A stretch of DNA of 64,000 nt from Aldrovandia affinis (Eukaryota > Chordata > Actinopteri > Notacanthiformes > Halosauridae). The DNA lies in the NCBI GenBank assembly GCA_029706075.1, contig JAINUG010000052.1, forward strand, positions 3,437,498 through 3,501,497, written 5' to 3'. A program made the position numbers and the translations under genes. Below are positions 11,157 through 22,605 of the stretch, piece after piece (position 1 is the first letter of the stretch; the number at the start of each line of letters is the position of its first letter). The notes below the pieces were generated by a model, which was not told where the DNA came from, searched no databases, and saw only the letters and a program-made list of their open reading frames with translations.

Positions 11157-11382
11157 CTTGACAGAGAGCTGGCCCCAAAGGATCCCCCGCAGGCGAACAT
11201 AGGGCTACTCCCTTGGCTGGAGGGCGGGACCAGTGTCAGGTGGCGGTCGGGTGATTTGGCAGCTGTGATTGGCTGAGACGTGGCGGTCAGGCTGGCGAAG
11301 GGGTTATCGTCCCGCGACTGGGTGGACATCATGAGAACCTCCATCAGGATCTGGCCAATCAAGTCCTTGAAGTCAGCATAGA
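11157..11382 (-). CDS. ube4b: UBE4B exon 6, ends at a GC donor
   Basis: Two opening bases complete a Val codon, then [20 protein letters not shown] and [20 protein letters not shown] follow, ending SFGASSLS. This matches [22 protein letters not shown] of UBE4B. The acceptor TCTCCCCAG lies at 11383. At the other end no GT is available in the right place. The exon ends TCAAG and the intron begins GCAAGT, the classic GC-AG donor context. Joining AG here to the T that opens the 9859 exon gives Ser-Leu-Tyr, matching human SLYESSP and confirming phase 2. Length is 226 nt. Confidence 0.94.
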
Positions 11383-11852
11383 CTGGGGAGAGAAAAAGCT
11401 CAATGTTTAAGTAAAAATGTACATATAATAAATATAAATATAATAATATCTTTTTTTTTTATGTCAACTGCTAGGCACTGTTACAAAAAGTTCAACCTAT
11501 TTGGGCCCTTAAACATTGTGTTTCAGGTGAGAGTTCAGAGGGAAAACAATTGGTGGCTGGTGGAACCTGAATTGAATAGCAGTGGTAGGAGAAGCCATGT
11601 GAGGATATTATTGAGCCAACAGATTTTGTATACAAGGAAAATAGGAGGGGACCAAGGACAGATCTCTGGTGGACTGGCTGTGGGACTTTCCAGATCCATG
11701 CCAAGTCGCATTCAAGTTCTGTTCCATACTCAAACAAACGCAAAACTGAGGAGAAGTAATAATTCATGCATGATGCTTCATTGGTTATTGCACAAATTAA
11801 AATAATTCAAATCTCCAGGCTCGTGGCAGGGGCTCTCGTCTGGTTGCCCTAC
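11383..11852. other. UBE4B intron between exons 5 and 6
   Basis: Nothing coding. A stretch at 11714-11767 (GTTCTGTTCCATACTCAAAC...) recurs, diverged, at 14385-14437 in another intron. Confidence 0.5.
11714..11767. repeat. short dispersed repeat, copy 1
   Basis: It contains AGTTCTGTTCCAT, CAAACAAACGCAAAACTGA and a TAAT-ATTCAT end. It matches 14385-14437 with several changes. It may be the worn end of an unknown transposon. Confidence 0.5.
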
Positions 11853-11994
11853 CTTCTTTTGGGTGCTGGTGGAACTCGGTGGCGAGAGAGGGAAGGAAGA
11901 TGACGTCGCGGTCCCGCTCCTTCCAGGAGACACGCAGGATCTTGCAGATGAGCTGCAGGGCCTGGTCCTCGGACACATCGAGACTGGCCGAGTC
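11853..11994 (-). CDS. ube4b: UBE4B exon 5
   Basis: The exon reads [20 protein letters not shown] then [20 protein letters not shown] and FHQHPKE, a strong match to the conserved UBE4B block with [20 protein letters not shown]. The acceptor TTTTTCAG lies at 11995 and the donor GTAGGG starts at 11852. Entry is phase 0 and exit phase 1; length is 142 nt. The change from a serine/proline-rich to a folded, hydrophobic pattern marks the conserved N-terminal helical block of UBE4B. Confidence 0.96.
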
Positions 11995-13871
11995 CTGAAA
12001 AAGGAGCTCAGAGTGAAACGCGGTAGGGGCAGGGGGTGTATAATTTGCTCCTTGTCTTAGAATCAGCGCAACCCAATTTGATTCTTGGAGGCACTTCATT
12101 CAATTTATGGTGTGTATTGGTTTGGCCCAGATATTTTGAGCATTATAGCTATATAGTCTTTCATCTGTGATTCTGTTAATACATAATTTAAATCATTTTT
12201 ATCATGAAAGGAAACATTTGATATGTTCCAAATGTATAATTCAGAATTATTAATTTTTCCAAAACAGTAAATACACAGACAAGTGTAATACTCAGGACAT
12301 AATATTTACTTGTTGAGTAATAGAATACAATGGTCAGGGAGTAAATAAATTAAAAATACCATAATAGAACCTGGACTTGTAAATTTAACATTATAAAACC
12401 AAGTTTAATTCTCCAAGTACTGCTTGCCAACTACTTAGAACTTAAAAACGTCATAATATATATATGTAATGTCGCAAAATATTACAATATGGTATCAGTA
12501 TACAGTATCATTAGGATAGATCTTTATTGATGAAAGTGATATTTCTTTACATTAATAAAAATGTATTTCATAGTCCTAACGGAAGAATGTTTTTAATGGA
12601 GAGATGGACAGGCCATGGGTATTTTGTGGATCAGCAATGCAGATGCTGCAACTCCCTAAAGCGCACAGACGCAGCAGACCCTCAGCACGTTGTCATGGCA
12701 ACCATAATGCATTCTTTCATGAATCGGTCTTTAGAAATCCTATCAACCCAAACCTTTGCTGTATTCAGTGTTAACAATAAATGTACACATTTGTCAAAGT
12801 TGCTCTCTATTAATACCTGGATCCCATTTCTAGCATGATGAAATATCATTTACATTTTAAATATTGTAATTAATATATTGGGTCAATTAGTTGACAAAAA
12901 ATTTGGAAGTATCAACTGTTTGGAATGCATTGTTTAATCTACCAATGAATCTGGCTCACATGAAAAAGAAATGCAACACATTCTCAGCAAAGGTTCAGCA
13001 GAGTATGGAAGTTTTGTAGATATACCAAACAAATTATCCAGTTCTCATGCAAGTTCCTTTTTATCAATATGATTGTCGCGACTAACTCTTGAACACTTTT
13101 CCCTGTGTCAACTCTAATTCTTTGGCATTTTTGTTACAGAATACAAATTAAGCAAAGCGCATACTAAAGTAATTTAGCTTGAATACACTTGTACAGCACA
13201 ATCACAATTCACACAACTCACTTTCATTCAACCTAATGTTAACAAATGAGGTGGAAAAGTCTGGGTATTAATGTATACCAATACCGACTTTTAAAATCCA
13301 GTTCACGTTTACCTAAAAAAGCTATTAATTCAGTAATTCAAGCCATAAAGAGAATGAACAAAGGGTCACTTTGAATGCAAAATTAGAAAATTAGCTTTAA
13401 ATTCCTGCTTTTGTCAAATAATATAATTACAGTACCAAAGCCTACCGGTTAACTTCATCTGCTTATACTGAGCTAGATGCAAAAAAAAGCCTGTTTATGA
13501 TTTCAGGGAGAAAAAGTCTCACTCTGCTCTGCCAGATTGACTGACATGGACTTTTCGCTATTAGGTGCACTTTTCTCATAGGTAGCTAGCCACAGTATCT
13601 CCTCCAAAATTAGCTAAATCAAACCATGTACAAAGAAACTACAGTTGTTTATCATGTTACATCATTTTGTTAACCGCTGTTGATGTGTTCAAATTGAGAG
13701 CATAATAATAAATAAATGTTAGTTGAGTATCCTGAATCAGGTGCTTAACATTACTGTGTCTTCAATGACTTGCTGTCATTAAATCATCAATGGTTATGGA
13801 CTGGGCTTGTCCTCGAGACACACAAAATATCTAAAATACGGACAGAAGTACTTTTTGTTTGTTCTCTGTTG
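11995..13871. other. UBE4B intron between exons 4 and 5
   Basis: AT-rich sequence without recognised genes or terminal repeats. Confidence 0.5.
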
Positions 13872-13935
13872 AACGCACGCATGCACGCACACGCACACTG
13901 AAACGCACGCACGCACGCACGAATGCATGCACACA
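13872..13935. repeat. (CACG)n-like microsatellite
   Basis: Repeated ACGC/ACGCATGC units such as GCACGCACGCACGCACG form a short alternating purine-pyrimidine tract in the intron upstream of exon 5. Confidence 0.85.
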
Positions 13936-14095
13936 GAAACAGTGTAACTGGATTAGTCTTCGAAGATGAGACGTCTGTTCAGGATCATGGCAGGCTCAGT
14001 TCATAAATTAGTTTATTCTTCACCTCAGAAGCATTAACAGTAATACTAAAGTAGCACTATACACATTCTAGGTTCTCTCTTTGGCTCGGACCCAC

Positions 14096-14183
14096 CTTGT
14101 CTGCCGGGTTCCTCTTCTCCCTGCGGTCATTTTCTTCCACCTCCATGTTCTCTATTCCTGAGTCCACATCCACCTGGGACATG
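14096..14183 (-). CDS. ube4b: UBE4B exon 4
   Basis: This 88-nt exon reads [20 protein letters not shown] then REKRNPADK. It corresponds to the [16 protein letters not shown] stretch of UBE4B. The acceptor AG is at 14184-14185 and the donor GTGGGT starts at 14095. The first base closes the phase-2 codon from the previous exon (AG plus C gives Ser), and the exon exits in phase 0. From family knowledge, the acidic DVDS-type motif in this region of human UBE4B is a reported protease cleavage region; that role is not shown by this sequence. Confidence 0.95.
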
Positions 14184-14384
14184 CTGCTTCAGGGGATGAA
14201 GATGAGGAAGTTGATGGGGGAGAGGATATGGGTGTGGAAGGGCATGTGGAAGAGGGTAAGGAACAGGAAACGGAAAGAACTGTCACTTGAGACATTCACT
14301 AAAGTGAAGCTAAACACACAGAGAACAGCGTTACAGTCTACAGTCATAGTCAGTGTTAGTGTCAATTTCAAGGGCATTTGTGCA

Positions 14385-14437
14385 TACAGTTCTGTTCCAT
14401 GTTCAAACAAATGCAAAACTGAAAAGTAGTTGTTCAT
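14385..14437. repeat. short dispersed repeat, copy 2
   Basis: The partner of 11714-11767, with AGTTCTGTTCCATGTTCAAA and GCAAAACTGAAAAGTAG. It lies in the intron between the 14096 and 14630 exons. Confidence 0.5.
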
Positions 14438-14628
14438 ATTCAGTCATATTATATAAAACAACCAAAATCATACTCAAACGGTCTATAATTTTACCTGAAA
14501 CATAAAAACTGTTCATAAAAATTGGTGGTTGCGCATGGTAGCTTTAACCAAAAACTGAAAGACATAAGCGCATAAATCACAGGGGCCACATAAATGAACT
14601 CCTCCACTGGACCCGTGCGGAGACCTCA

Positions 14629-14814
<186 letters not shown>

Positions 14815-15079
14815 CTAGCAGGACTGAGGCATCTACATTTACACAGCAAAGGACTGAGCCTCTCTGCTTTAATACTCGCCAGCTATTTCAAATGAAACAA
14901 ATCCAAGGTTCGCGTGACAGATCATCAACGTTAATCATGCAACCTTTTTGAGGTTTATAAATATTGGTAAATATATAAAGGTGACTTGGAGAAGCTCCTG
15001 TAAAAATCATCATCAAAACAGAAGTGCGGCAGTTCTGGCACTGAAAAAGCAGTCTTTCTTTCAGGTCTGAGTATATATA

Positions 15080-15084
<5 letters not shown>

Positions 15085-15112
<28 letters not shown>
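15085..15112. repeat. (TA)n microsatellite, left flank of Tc1
   Basis: A run of TA repeats directly before the Tc1-like element at 15113. A matching TA run lies after it at 16664-16683, so the element inserted into a TA array. Confidence 0.9.
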
Positions 15113-15115
<3 letters not shown>

Positions 15116-16663
15116 TACTGTGCAAAAGTTTTAGGCAGGTGTGAAGAAATGCTGTAAAGTAAGAATGCTTTCAAAAATATAAATTTTAATTGTTTATTTT
15201 TATCCATTTACAAAATGCAAAGTGAGCGAACAGAAGAAAAATCTAAATCAAATCAATATTTGGTGACTACCCTTTGCCTTCAAACCAGCATCAATTCTTA
15301 TAGGTACACTTGCACAAAGTCAGGGATTTTGTAGGATTATAGTCAGGTGTATGATTAACCAATTATACCAAACAGGTGCTCATGATCATCAATTTCATAT
15401 GTAGGTTGAAACAGTCATTAACTGAAACAGAAACAGCTGTGTATTAGGCTTAAAACTGGGTGAGGAACAGCCAAACTCTGCAACTAAGGTGAGGTTATGG
15501 AAGACAGTTTCATGTCACAGGTCATACACCATGGTAAGTCTGAGCACAGCAACAAGACGCAAGGTCTCTCCCAAGCAAAGATTTCAAAGCAGACTGGGGT
15601 TTCAAGATGTGCTGTTCAAGCTCTTTTGAAGAAGCACAAAGAAACGGGAAACGTTGAGGACCATAGACGCAGTGGTCGGCCAAGGAAACTTAATGCAGCA
15701 GATGAAAGACATCATGCTTACTTCCCTTCGAAATCGGAAGATGTCCAGCAGTGCCATCAGCTCAGAACTGGCAGAAACCAGTGGGACCCAGGTACACCCA
15801 TCCGTCCGGAGAAGTCTGGCCAGAAGTGGTCTTCATGGAAGAATTGCGGCCAAAAAGCCATACCGCCGACGTGGAAACAAGGCTAAGCGACTCAACTATG
15901 CACGCAAACATAGGAACTGGGGTGCAGAAAAATGGCAGCAGGTGCTCTGGACTGATGAGTCAAAATGTGAAATATTTGGCTGTAGCTGAAGGCAGTTTGT
16001 TCGCCGAAGGGCTGGAGAACGGTACAATAATGAGTGTCTGCAGGCAACAGTGAAGCATGGTGGAGGTTCCTTGCAAGTTTGGGGCTGCATTTCTGCAAAT
16101 GGAGTTGGGGATTTGGTCAGGATTAATGGTGTCCTCAATGCTGAGAAATACAGGCAGATACTTCCATCATGCAATACCATCAGGGAGGCGTCTGATTGGC
16201 CCCAAATTTATTCTGCAGCAGGACAACGACCCCAAACATACAGCCAATGTCATTAAGAACTATCTTCAGCGTAAAGAAGAACAAGGAGTCCTGGAAGTGA
16301 TGGTTTGGCCCCCACAGAGCCCTGATCTCAACATCATCAAGTCTGTCTGGGATTACATGAAGAGACAAAAGGATTTGAGGCAGCCTACATCCACAGACGA
16401 TCTGTGGTTAGTTCCCCAAGATGTTTGGAACAACCTACCTGCCAAGTTCCTTCAAAAACTGTGTGCAAGTGTACCTAGAAGAAGTGATGCTGTTTTGAAG
16501 GCAAAGGGTGGTCACATCAAATATTGATTTGATTTAGATTTCTCTTCTGTTCATTCACTTTGCATTTTGTTAATTGATAAAAATAAACTATTAACACTAT
16601 TTTTGAAAGCATTCTTACTTTCCACATTTTTTCACACCTGCCTAAAACATTGGCACAGTACTG
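15113..16663 (+). mobile_element. Tc1-like transposon in a (TA)n array
   Basis: The left end CAGTACTGTGCAAAAGTTTT and the right end read inward as CAGTACTGTGCCAATGTTTT form terminal inverted repeats. Both are continued by GGCAGGTGTG and a second shared block (GAAAGCATTCTTACTTT). TA flanks both ends. Confidence 0.92.
15497..16527 (+). pseudogene. Tc1-like transposase, at least three frame changes
   Basis: The N-terminus has GLSQAKISKQTGVSRCAVQA, a helix-turn-helix, and the GRPRK AT-hook-like motif (RRSGRPRKL). The frame then moves (15654-15989) through SSELAETSGTQVHPSVRRSL to KWQQVLWTDESKCEIFG, which holds the first catalytic Asp. It moves again into 16057-16527 with LQQDNDPKHTANVIKNYL and SPDLNIIKSVW. 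The usual Glu in SPDLNPIE is replaced by Lys (NIIKSVW), so the DD34E triad is broken as well as the frame. It ends KAKGGHIKY, the normal C-terminus. Confidence 0.9.
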
Positions 16664-16683
16664 TATATATATATATATATATA
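16664..16683. repeat. (TA)n, right flank of Tc1
   Basis: The short TA run after the element, the other half of the array at 15085-15112. Confidence 0.85.
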
Positions 16684-18080
16684 ACCCATCAAATGAGCGC
16701 TTTGGACCAGACAAAAACTCAACAGGTACTGCTCATATTGGATGTGACTATTTGCAAGCCTTTTTTCACACTTAAGTGGTAAATTGTCGCTACCAAGGTA
16801 GGGACCTCATAAGTGACTCAGTCAAGTCAGTGAGTGAGGGATGCGGTCATTTGTGGGGCTGCTTCCTCTAGTCAAAACCAAATTAATAAATGTGGAAACT
16901 GCTGGAAGTTTCCCCTGAGAAATGGATAACTAAATAAACAGATGTGACATTACCAGAAATAACTATAAATCCTGATTTCCACCTCCTGTTTTATAGACAG
17001 CGAATAAAATAAGTGTGATAGCCCTGAAACCATGAGTCCTTTTCTGGCTCAGCTCAGCAACAAACAAGATGGAATCTAGGGCATGTCTGTGCCCCAGCCT
17101 TCAGTTTCACCCAGGGAATGATTCAATCAAACCCACACATGACTGCAAGGGCATCCTGATGATGAAAGAAAAATGAAGTCCTATAACTAAAACAGAGATA
17201 TCTCACCAAAGCAGCACTTGCCTCTTGTCCATGTACTGGTTGTTTATATTTTTAAAACAAACGTTGAGCTTCAGAGATTCAGTTTTAATGTGAGTATCTT
17301 TTTATTTTAAGATTCATTGTGTACCGCACAATTTTGTAGGAGAAGTTTTACTGACTGCAATTGTGACCAGTTTTCAAACTGATGTTCGTCTACATTAATG
17401 TATCAAGTCACGCTGGATTACTTGATACAGGACGATGCTTACTATTCCCACTGCCATGCAGACAAATTTGGGAGCATTGTGCCAGTTGGCATATAAATCA
17501 AGTCTTGCTTTCTTCTAGTATAAATTTGATTTGAAAGACTTTGCAAAGCAATTAAATACGTATTCCATACTATTATTTGATCAACAATTTATTACAAATA
17601 TTTAATATAATATAGTTTTGCTGTAGCCAGGGAGTTCCAGGATGTTGGGCTGCATTTCTGAGGCATACTAAGGCCCCACCTGACTGCTGGAAAAAAAAAA
17701 ATGTGAGGAAACAATGCATAGTATTACTATTCTTCTCTTTTCATTCTCTTTCCTATCTCCAACAATGCCATAATGCTTTTCTGCACGACACTTCTTGTTC
17801 TAAACCCTTTGTTCAGTGAGCTGCATTAAAGCCAATTTGGCTGATTGAAACAGGGAGAATCACAGCTGATTACAATGGCCCCTAAAAAAAAACATCTTGC
17901 TTTCAATCCTGAACTCTTAACAGTCAGTCCTATTTAAGCACAGCTTTGAATTACAAGCTGGTAAAATGAAACAGGATTTCATACAGGAATCTAAGGGCTA
18001 TGGTAATTGCCTAAATCTGACAAAGTAAACTGGAGTATTCATCCAAGGGATATCGTTTTTTATTGTATGTATGTGTGTGT
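16684..18080. other. intronic sequence, no recognised feature
   Basis: Mixed-composition sequence of the large UBE4B intron. I see no open frame of note and no terminal repeats. Confidence 0.5.
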
Positions 18081-18151
18081 ACATATAGAGTGCCTATAGT
18101 GCCTTATTTTTTCTTTCTTACAGCCTGAAATGAAAGTACATAAAGAATGAA

Positions 18152-19676
18152 AGAATACAATGACAATGAGGCTGAAGTGCAGACTGTCAGCTTTAATGTG
18201 AGGGTATTTTCATCCATATCGGATGAACCATTTAGAAATTATAGAACCTTTTGTACATAGTCCACCCCCCATTTTCAGGCACCATAATTCATTGGACAGT
18301 TTAGCATAATGTAGAATAAAGTAATCATTTTTAATATTTGGTCGCATATTCTTTGCATGCAATGACTGCTTGAAGACTGCGACGCATAAACATCACCAGA
18401 CGCTGGGTATCTTCCCTGGTGATGCTCTGCCAGGCCTGTACTGCAGCCAGTTCCTGCTTGTTTCGGGGACTTTTTGCCTTCAGTCTCCTCTTCAGCATGT
18501 AAAATGCATGTTCAATTGGATTCAGATCCGGTGATTGACTCAGCCAGTCAAGGATTTTCCACTTTTTGGCTGTCAAAAGCCCCTTCGTTGCTCAAGCAGT
18601 ATGTTTCAGGTCATTGTCTTGTTCCATGATGAAGTGCCGTCCAATGAGTTTGAAGGTATTTGGTTTTATCTGAGCAGATAAAATATTTCTGTAGACTTCA
18701 GAATTCATTGTTCTACTTCTGTCTGCAGTCACATCATCGATGAAGACAAGTGAGCCCGTTCCACTGGCAGCCATACAGGCCCAAGCCATAACACCCCCTC
18801 CACCATGTTTCACGGATGAGGTGGTATGCTTTGGATCATGGGCATTTCCTTTTTTTCTACAGACTTTCCTCTTTCTATCACTCTGGTACATGTTAATCTT
18901 TGTCTCATCTGTCCACAAGACTCTTGGGGCTCTTTTAGGTGCTTTTTAGCAAACTGTAATCTCGCTTTTCTGTTCTCCAGGCTTATCAGTGGTTTGCATC
19001 TTGTAGTGTCCCCTCTGTAGTCCTGCTGGTGTAGTCTTCTACATATGGTAGACTTTGACACATCTACACCTGCATCCAGGAGAGTGTTTTTGATCTGTTG
19101 GGCCATTGTCAGGGGGTCATCCACTACAGAGGTCTTCCACGGTCTACCGGGTCTTTTTACATAATTGAGTGCACCAGTTTTTTTGTTGTTGTTGTTAATG
19201 ATGAACCAAACTGTTGACTTGGGCATGCCCAGGGTTTTTGCAATGTTTCTGATTGATTGATTTTCATTTCTGAGCCTTATGACGGCCAGCTTAATTTGCA
19301 CCGGCACTGCTGTCTTCCTCATGTTCTCACACCGCAACAACAATCTCCAAAGGCAATTGCAAAGTCTAGAATCAAGACTAGACATCAACAGCTCTCTTCT
19401 GCATTCACAAATGACACAAATGAATACACCTGCCTAACGAAACATCTGTGAAGCCAATTCAACAAATACTTGTAGTACCTTAAAATAGGGGGACCATGTA
19501 CAAAAGGTGCTGTCATTTCTAAACGGTTCATCCGATATGGATGAAAATACCCTCAAATTAAAGCAGTCTGCACTTCAACCTCATTGTCATTGTATCTTTT
19601 CAAACTCAAAGTGCTAGAGTACAGAACCAAAATAACAAAAAATGTGTCACTGTCCAATGAATTATGGTGCTCACTG
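18152..19676 (-). mobile_element. Tc1-like IR/DR transposon, left outer end lost
   Basis: The right arm ends ATTATGGTGCTCACTG before TA at 19677-19678, and extends about 200 bp with TCATCCGATATGGATGAAAA. The left arm has the inverse of that block (from ATACAATGACAATGAGG at 18152) and an inner copy of CACCATAATTCATTGGACAG at 18280-18299. The outer direct repeat is missing. Upstream, 18085-18130 instead looks like the end of another Tc1 family (GTGCCTATAG, CTTACAGCCTGAAATGAAAG). It is the same family as 30687-32104. Confidence 0.85.
18331..19322 (-). pseudogene. Tc1-like transposase, two breaks
   Basis: The start MRKTAVPVQIKLAVIRLRNE leads into NQSIRNIAKTLGMPKSTVWF (helix-turn-helix) and KRPGRPWKTS. 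A break near 18920 separates it from MWTDETKINMYQSD (first Asp) through IMEQDNDLKHTA (second Asp). A second break near 18590 precedes [20 protein letters not shown] (Glu). All three catalytic residues are present but in different frames. The C-terminus is CKEYATKY. Confidence 0.88.
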
Positions 19677-20010
19677 TATATTTGGGCTGCTAATCGGACT
19701 GATCACTCACCTGAAGAATTAGTTGATGATCAATTTTTGCTCATTTTAATGGAATTTTAAAACATCCATGAAATGATGAAAAATCCAAGGTAACATTTGC
19801 AACAATCAACAACATAGGAAGAATTTCCATGAAAAAAGAGAATTCATAGAGGGCAAAATAATCAACAGCCCTTGTGAGCCAATTAGCACCAGTGTGCAAA
19901 AATGGAGCGAGTCCAACCTAACAAAGGAAAATTGCATGCTAGTTTTGGCTGCACTGTAAACAATCACTTGCATAGTTCATTGTGTGAAAGTTTGCAATAC
20001 CATGACAGAA

Positions 20011-20018
20011 AAAAACAC
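20011..20018. repeat. 8-bp target duplication of hAT element (left)
   Basis: AAAAACAC here is repeated exactly at 25591-25598, directly outside the two ends of the 20019-25590 element. Eight bases is the hAT standard. Confidence 0.9.
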
Positions 20019-20284
20019 TAGGGCTGCAACTAGAGATTATTTTGTTATCGATTAATCTGGTGATTATTTTATCGGTTAGTCGATTAATCTAAATGGTTAA
20101 TGTCAGAAAAAAAACAATTGATTCAATTTGCAATTGAACATTTCAAAATGTATTTACATGTTTTTGAAGTGCGGTACTACTATCCTTAGGTCACATGGGT
20201 AGTTGCCTCTCTGACACCACCTACTGAATACCCAGAGTAGACCATCTTTGAGTAAAGAGCTCAAAAGCAGACTGATATAACATA

Positions 20285-22321
20285 TATGGGGCATTCTACC
20301 GAATTAGTTCAAAGTGCGGTCCCACAACAAGAAAAACTATTTAACAAAACAATTAAGTATTCATAGATATTTACTAAGAATATGTTATGATCTATTTCAA
20401 CCCAAGACATTCAATGAGATAGTGATAAGCTAAATATTTAAAAAAACATCATTTATAGGGTACTTTCTATTGGGAAGTAGCTGTCCCAAACCCTGACCCC
20501 TAAATTTAAATGTATGTAAATAACACTTAAACATTTTTTTTGATTTTGTTTAATGGTGTAATTTCAAAGATCTTTATGATTAAGTTTAAACAGAAGTTGA
20601 AAGATTTAGATTTATTGTGGGTTTAATTTTATAGTTAAAAAACTATACTAAAAAAATCTTGTCCCCCGTTTTCATGTCACTACCGAAACCCCATAGTTTT
20701 AGTCCATTGGCTGAGCCTGGTTTTTAGCCACACCCCTGCATTTTTGACCAGGCAGTGACACTGCCTCCCTGTCCCTCATGGCTGCATGGTAAGTAGCTAA
20801 ATCCCATACTTTTGAAATAAATGTGTTCCAAAGTCTGAAAATCGGTGTGTAACTTTAAGAATCGTCACCACCGAACACATATTCTCTTCAATTAAGTAAA
20901 CTTTTGGGGGTTTTATGCAACATATTATGTTTTTATGTGTGTACACCTCTTCAAAGACGTGTATGCTAGCCATGTGCTTGCTAGCATTCTTTAGTTATGC
21001 TCAAAGTTAGCTAGAATTGTCACTACCGAAACCGTCACTACCGAAACCTATGGTAGAGTTTCGGTAGTGACAAAATGTAATGGTAAGTAGTTAAATCCCA
21101 TCATTTTGAAATAGATGTGTTCCAAAGTCTGAAAATCAGTGTGTAACTTTAAGAATGGAACACATATTCTCTTCAATAAAGTAAACTTTTTGGGGTTTTA
21201 TGCAAAATATGATGTTTTCAAAGCTGTTTGCTAGCCATGTGCTTGCTAGCATTCTTTAGTTATGCTAGCAAAATGGAATGTTCAATCATCTATTTTCAGT
21301 ATTTCCCTCACCATTGCCTTGGAGGGGCCTCCCGTCCATCCTGAAAGACCCCAAAAGCCAAAAATAGCAGACTTTTAGATCGCTAACATTTTTAGCATAA
21401 GTCAATTGAGTTTAACATAGCGAAAATTAGCATCGCGGCTAGCGGAATCTATTTGTTACAGACCTTTCGAGGATACATTAGTTAGCGTTCAGAAGCCTGA
21501 CAGCAACAGCATAATATCAATGTTATTTGTCAATGTTTTCTTCTTCTTCTCTTTTACTGAACCCACTTGGGTAATTATTTTCCATTGATAAGTCATGTTT
21601 GTACTTTAAATGGTTATGGATGAACAATTGTTATGTCTTCAAAAATAACATTATTTTATTGACCACAAAACATTTGTGTTTGTAATATTCCCAACATAAG
21701 GCATGTTATGAGTTAAGATTAAGCTATAAGGTTGAGGGAATATGATACAACCTTGCAAACAAAATACTGTGGTCACTACCGAAACAGTGCAGTCACTACC
21801 GAAACACTGGGTGTTTTGTTAAAAATAAAGTATATTGAGATATAAACTAAAATGTTATGATACTGATTGGTTAAATGTATGTTCAATTTCATCAATCATT
21901 AACTCTGAAATCAATATGATCAGTGTTATGCATTTTACAGAGAAAGATTGCATTTAGATTTTGATTAATTGTATAAATTGAACTTTGGTAAAAATTTCAT
22001 TTTTAGTTATTGAATTGTGAAAACCAAGAAAAATTTATAAAAATACTCTTTAGAGAAGGGAAGGAAACACAATCTTAACAGATTCATATAATACTTTTTT
22101 ACTATAGTGTATTACTATGTTTCAGTAGTGACGATTTTTGGGACAGGAAAAACATTCCAAAAGAGTCTGAAAATACAATATAAAAATTGACGGTACTTTT
22201 ACTAGATATATGTACTTTAGATATGGTACAATATATATACGGACAAAGTTTTGGGAATAAAACATACAATTTCAAAATATTTCCAACCTGACTTTGAACC
22301 AATTCGGTAGAATGGCCCATA
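20285..22321. mobile_element. unclassified 2.04-kb transposon nested in the hAT
   Basis: The ends are inverse repeats of about 31 bp: left TATGGGGCATTCTACCGAAT then TAGTTCAAAGT, right (inverted) TATGGGCCATTCTACCGAAT then TGGTTCAAAGT. They are bounded by TATAACATA at 20276-20284 and 22322-22330, a 9-bp target duplication. There is no open frame above about 75 codons, so it is non-autonomous. The 14-mer GTCACTACCGAAAC occurs five times exactly on the plus strand, once inverted, and twice in changed form. A 9-bp duplication would fit a Mutator-like, Merlin or Rehavkus-type integrase, but I do not recognise the family. Confidence 0.82.
20787..21275. repeat. internal tandem duplication in the nested element
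   Basis: The block 20787-21010 is repeated at 21081-21275. Both begin ATGGTAAGTAG and contain GTGTTCCAAAGTCTGAAAAT, ATTCTCTTCAAT and TGCTAGCCATGTGCTTGCTA. Between the copies lie two tandem GTCACTACCGAAACC motifs (21019-21048) and one inverted copy (21058-21071). Confidence 0.85.
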
Positions 22322-22605
22322 TATAACATATAATATAATTTACTCTTCTTTTTTCACAGATAATCAGCATGCTGCAGAACCATTACTGTGAATTAAATTG
22401 AAGAAACAGTCACATTTTATGTGAAATAAGTTGAATACTAAATATAAAAATAAATTCCTACAATTGGAGGCCAATTAAGACAGGTGGGAATCTCCCTCAG
22501 AAACAATAGGTTGACAAGCCTAACATAAAACAATAATAAATAAAAAAAGTGCAAAACAATGTTTAGAGGGTTCTTTGGTAAATCTAAGTCCCCCACTAGT
22601 CCAAA

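Noticed and set aside
13872-13935. CRISPR-like or other spaced repeat
   Set aside because: A simple CACG/GCAC microsatellite without spacers, in a vertebrate genome.
20765-20795. possible captured host first exon (CTCATGGCTGCATG followed by GTAAGT)
   Set aside because: Too short to assign, with no downstream exon seen; kept only as part of the duplication finding.
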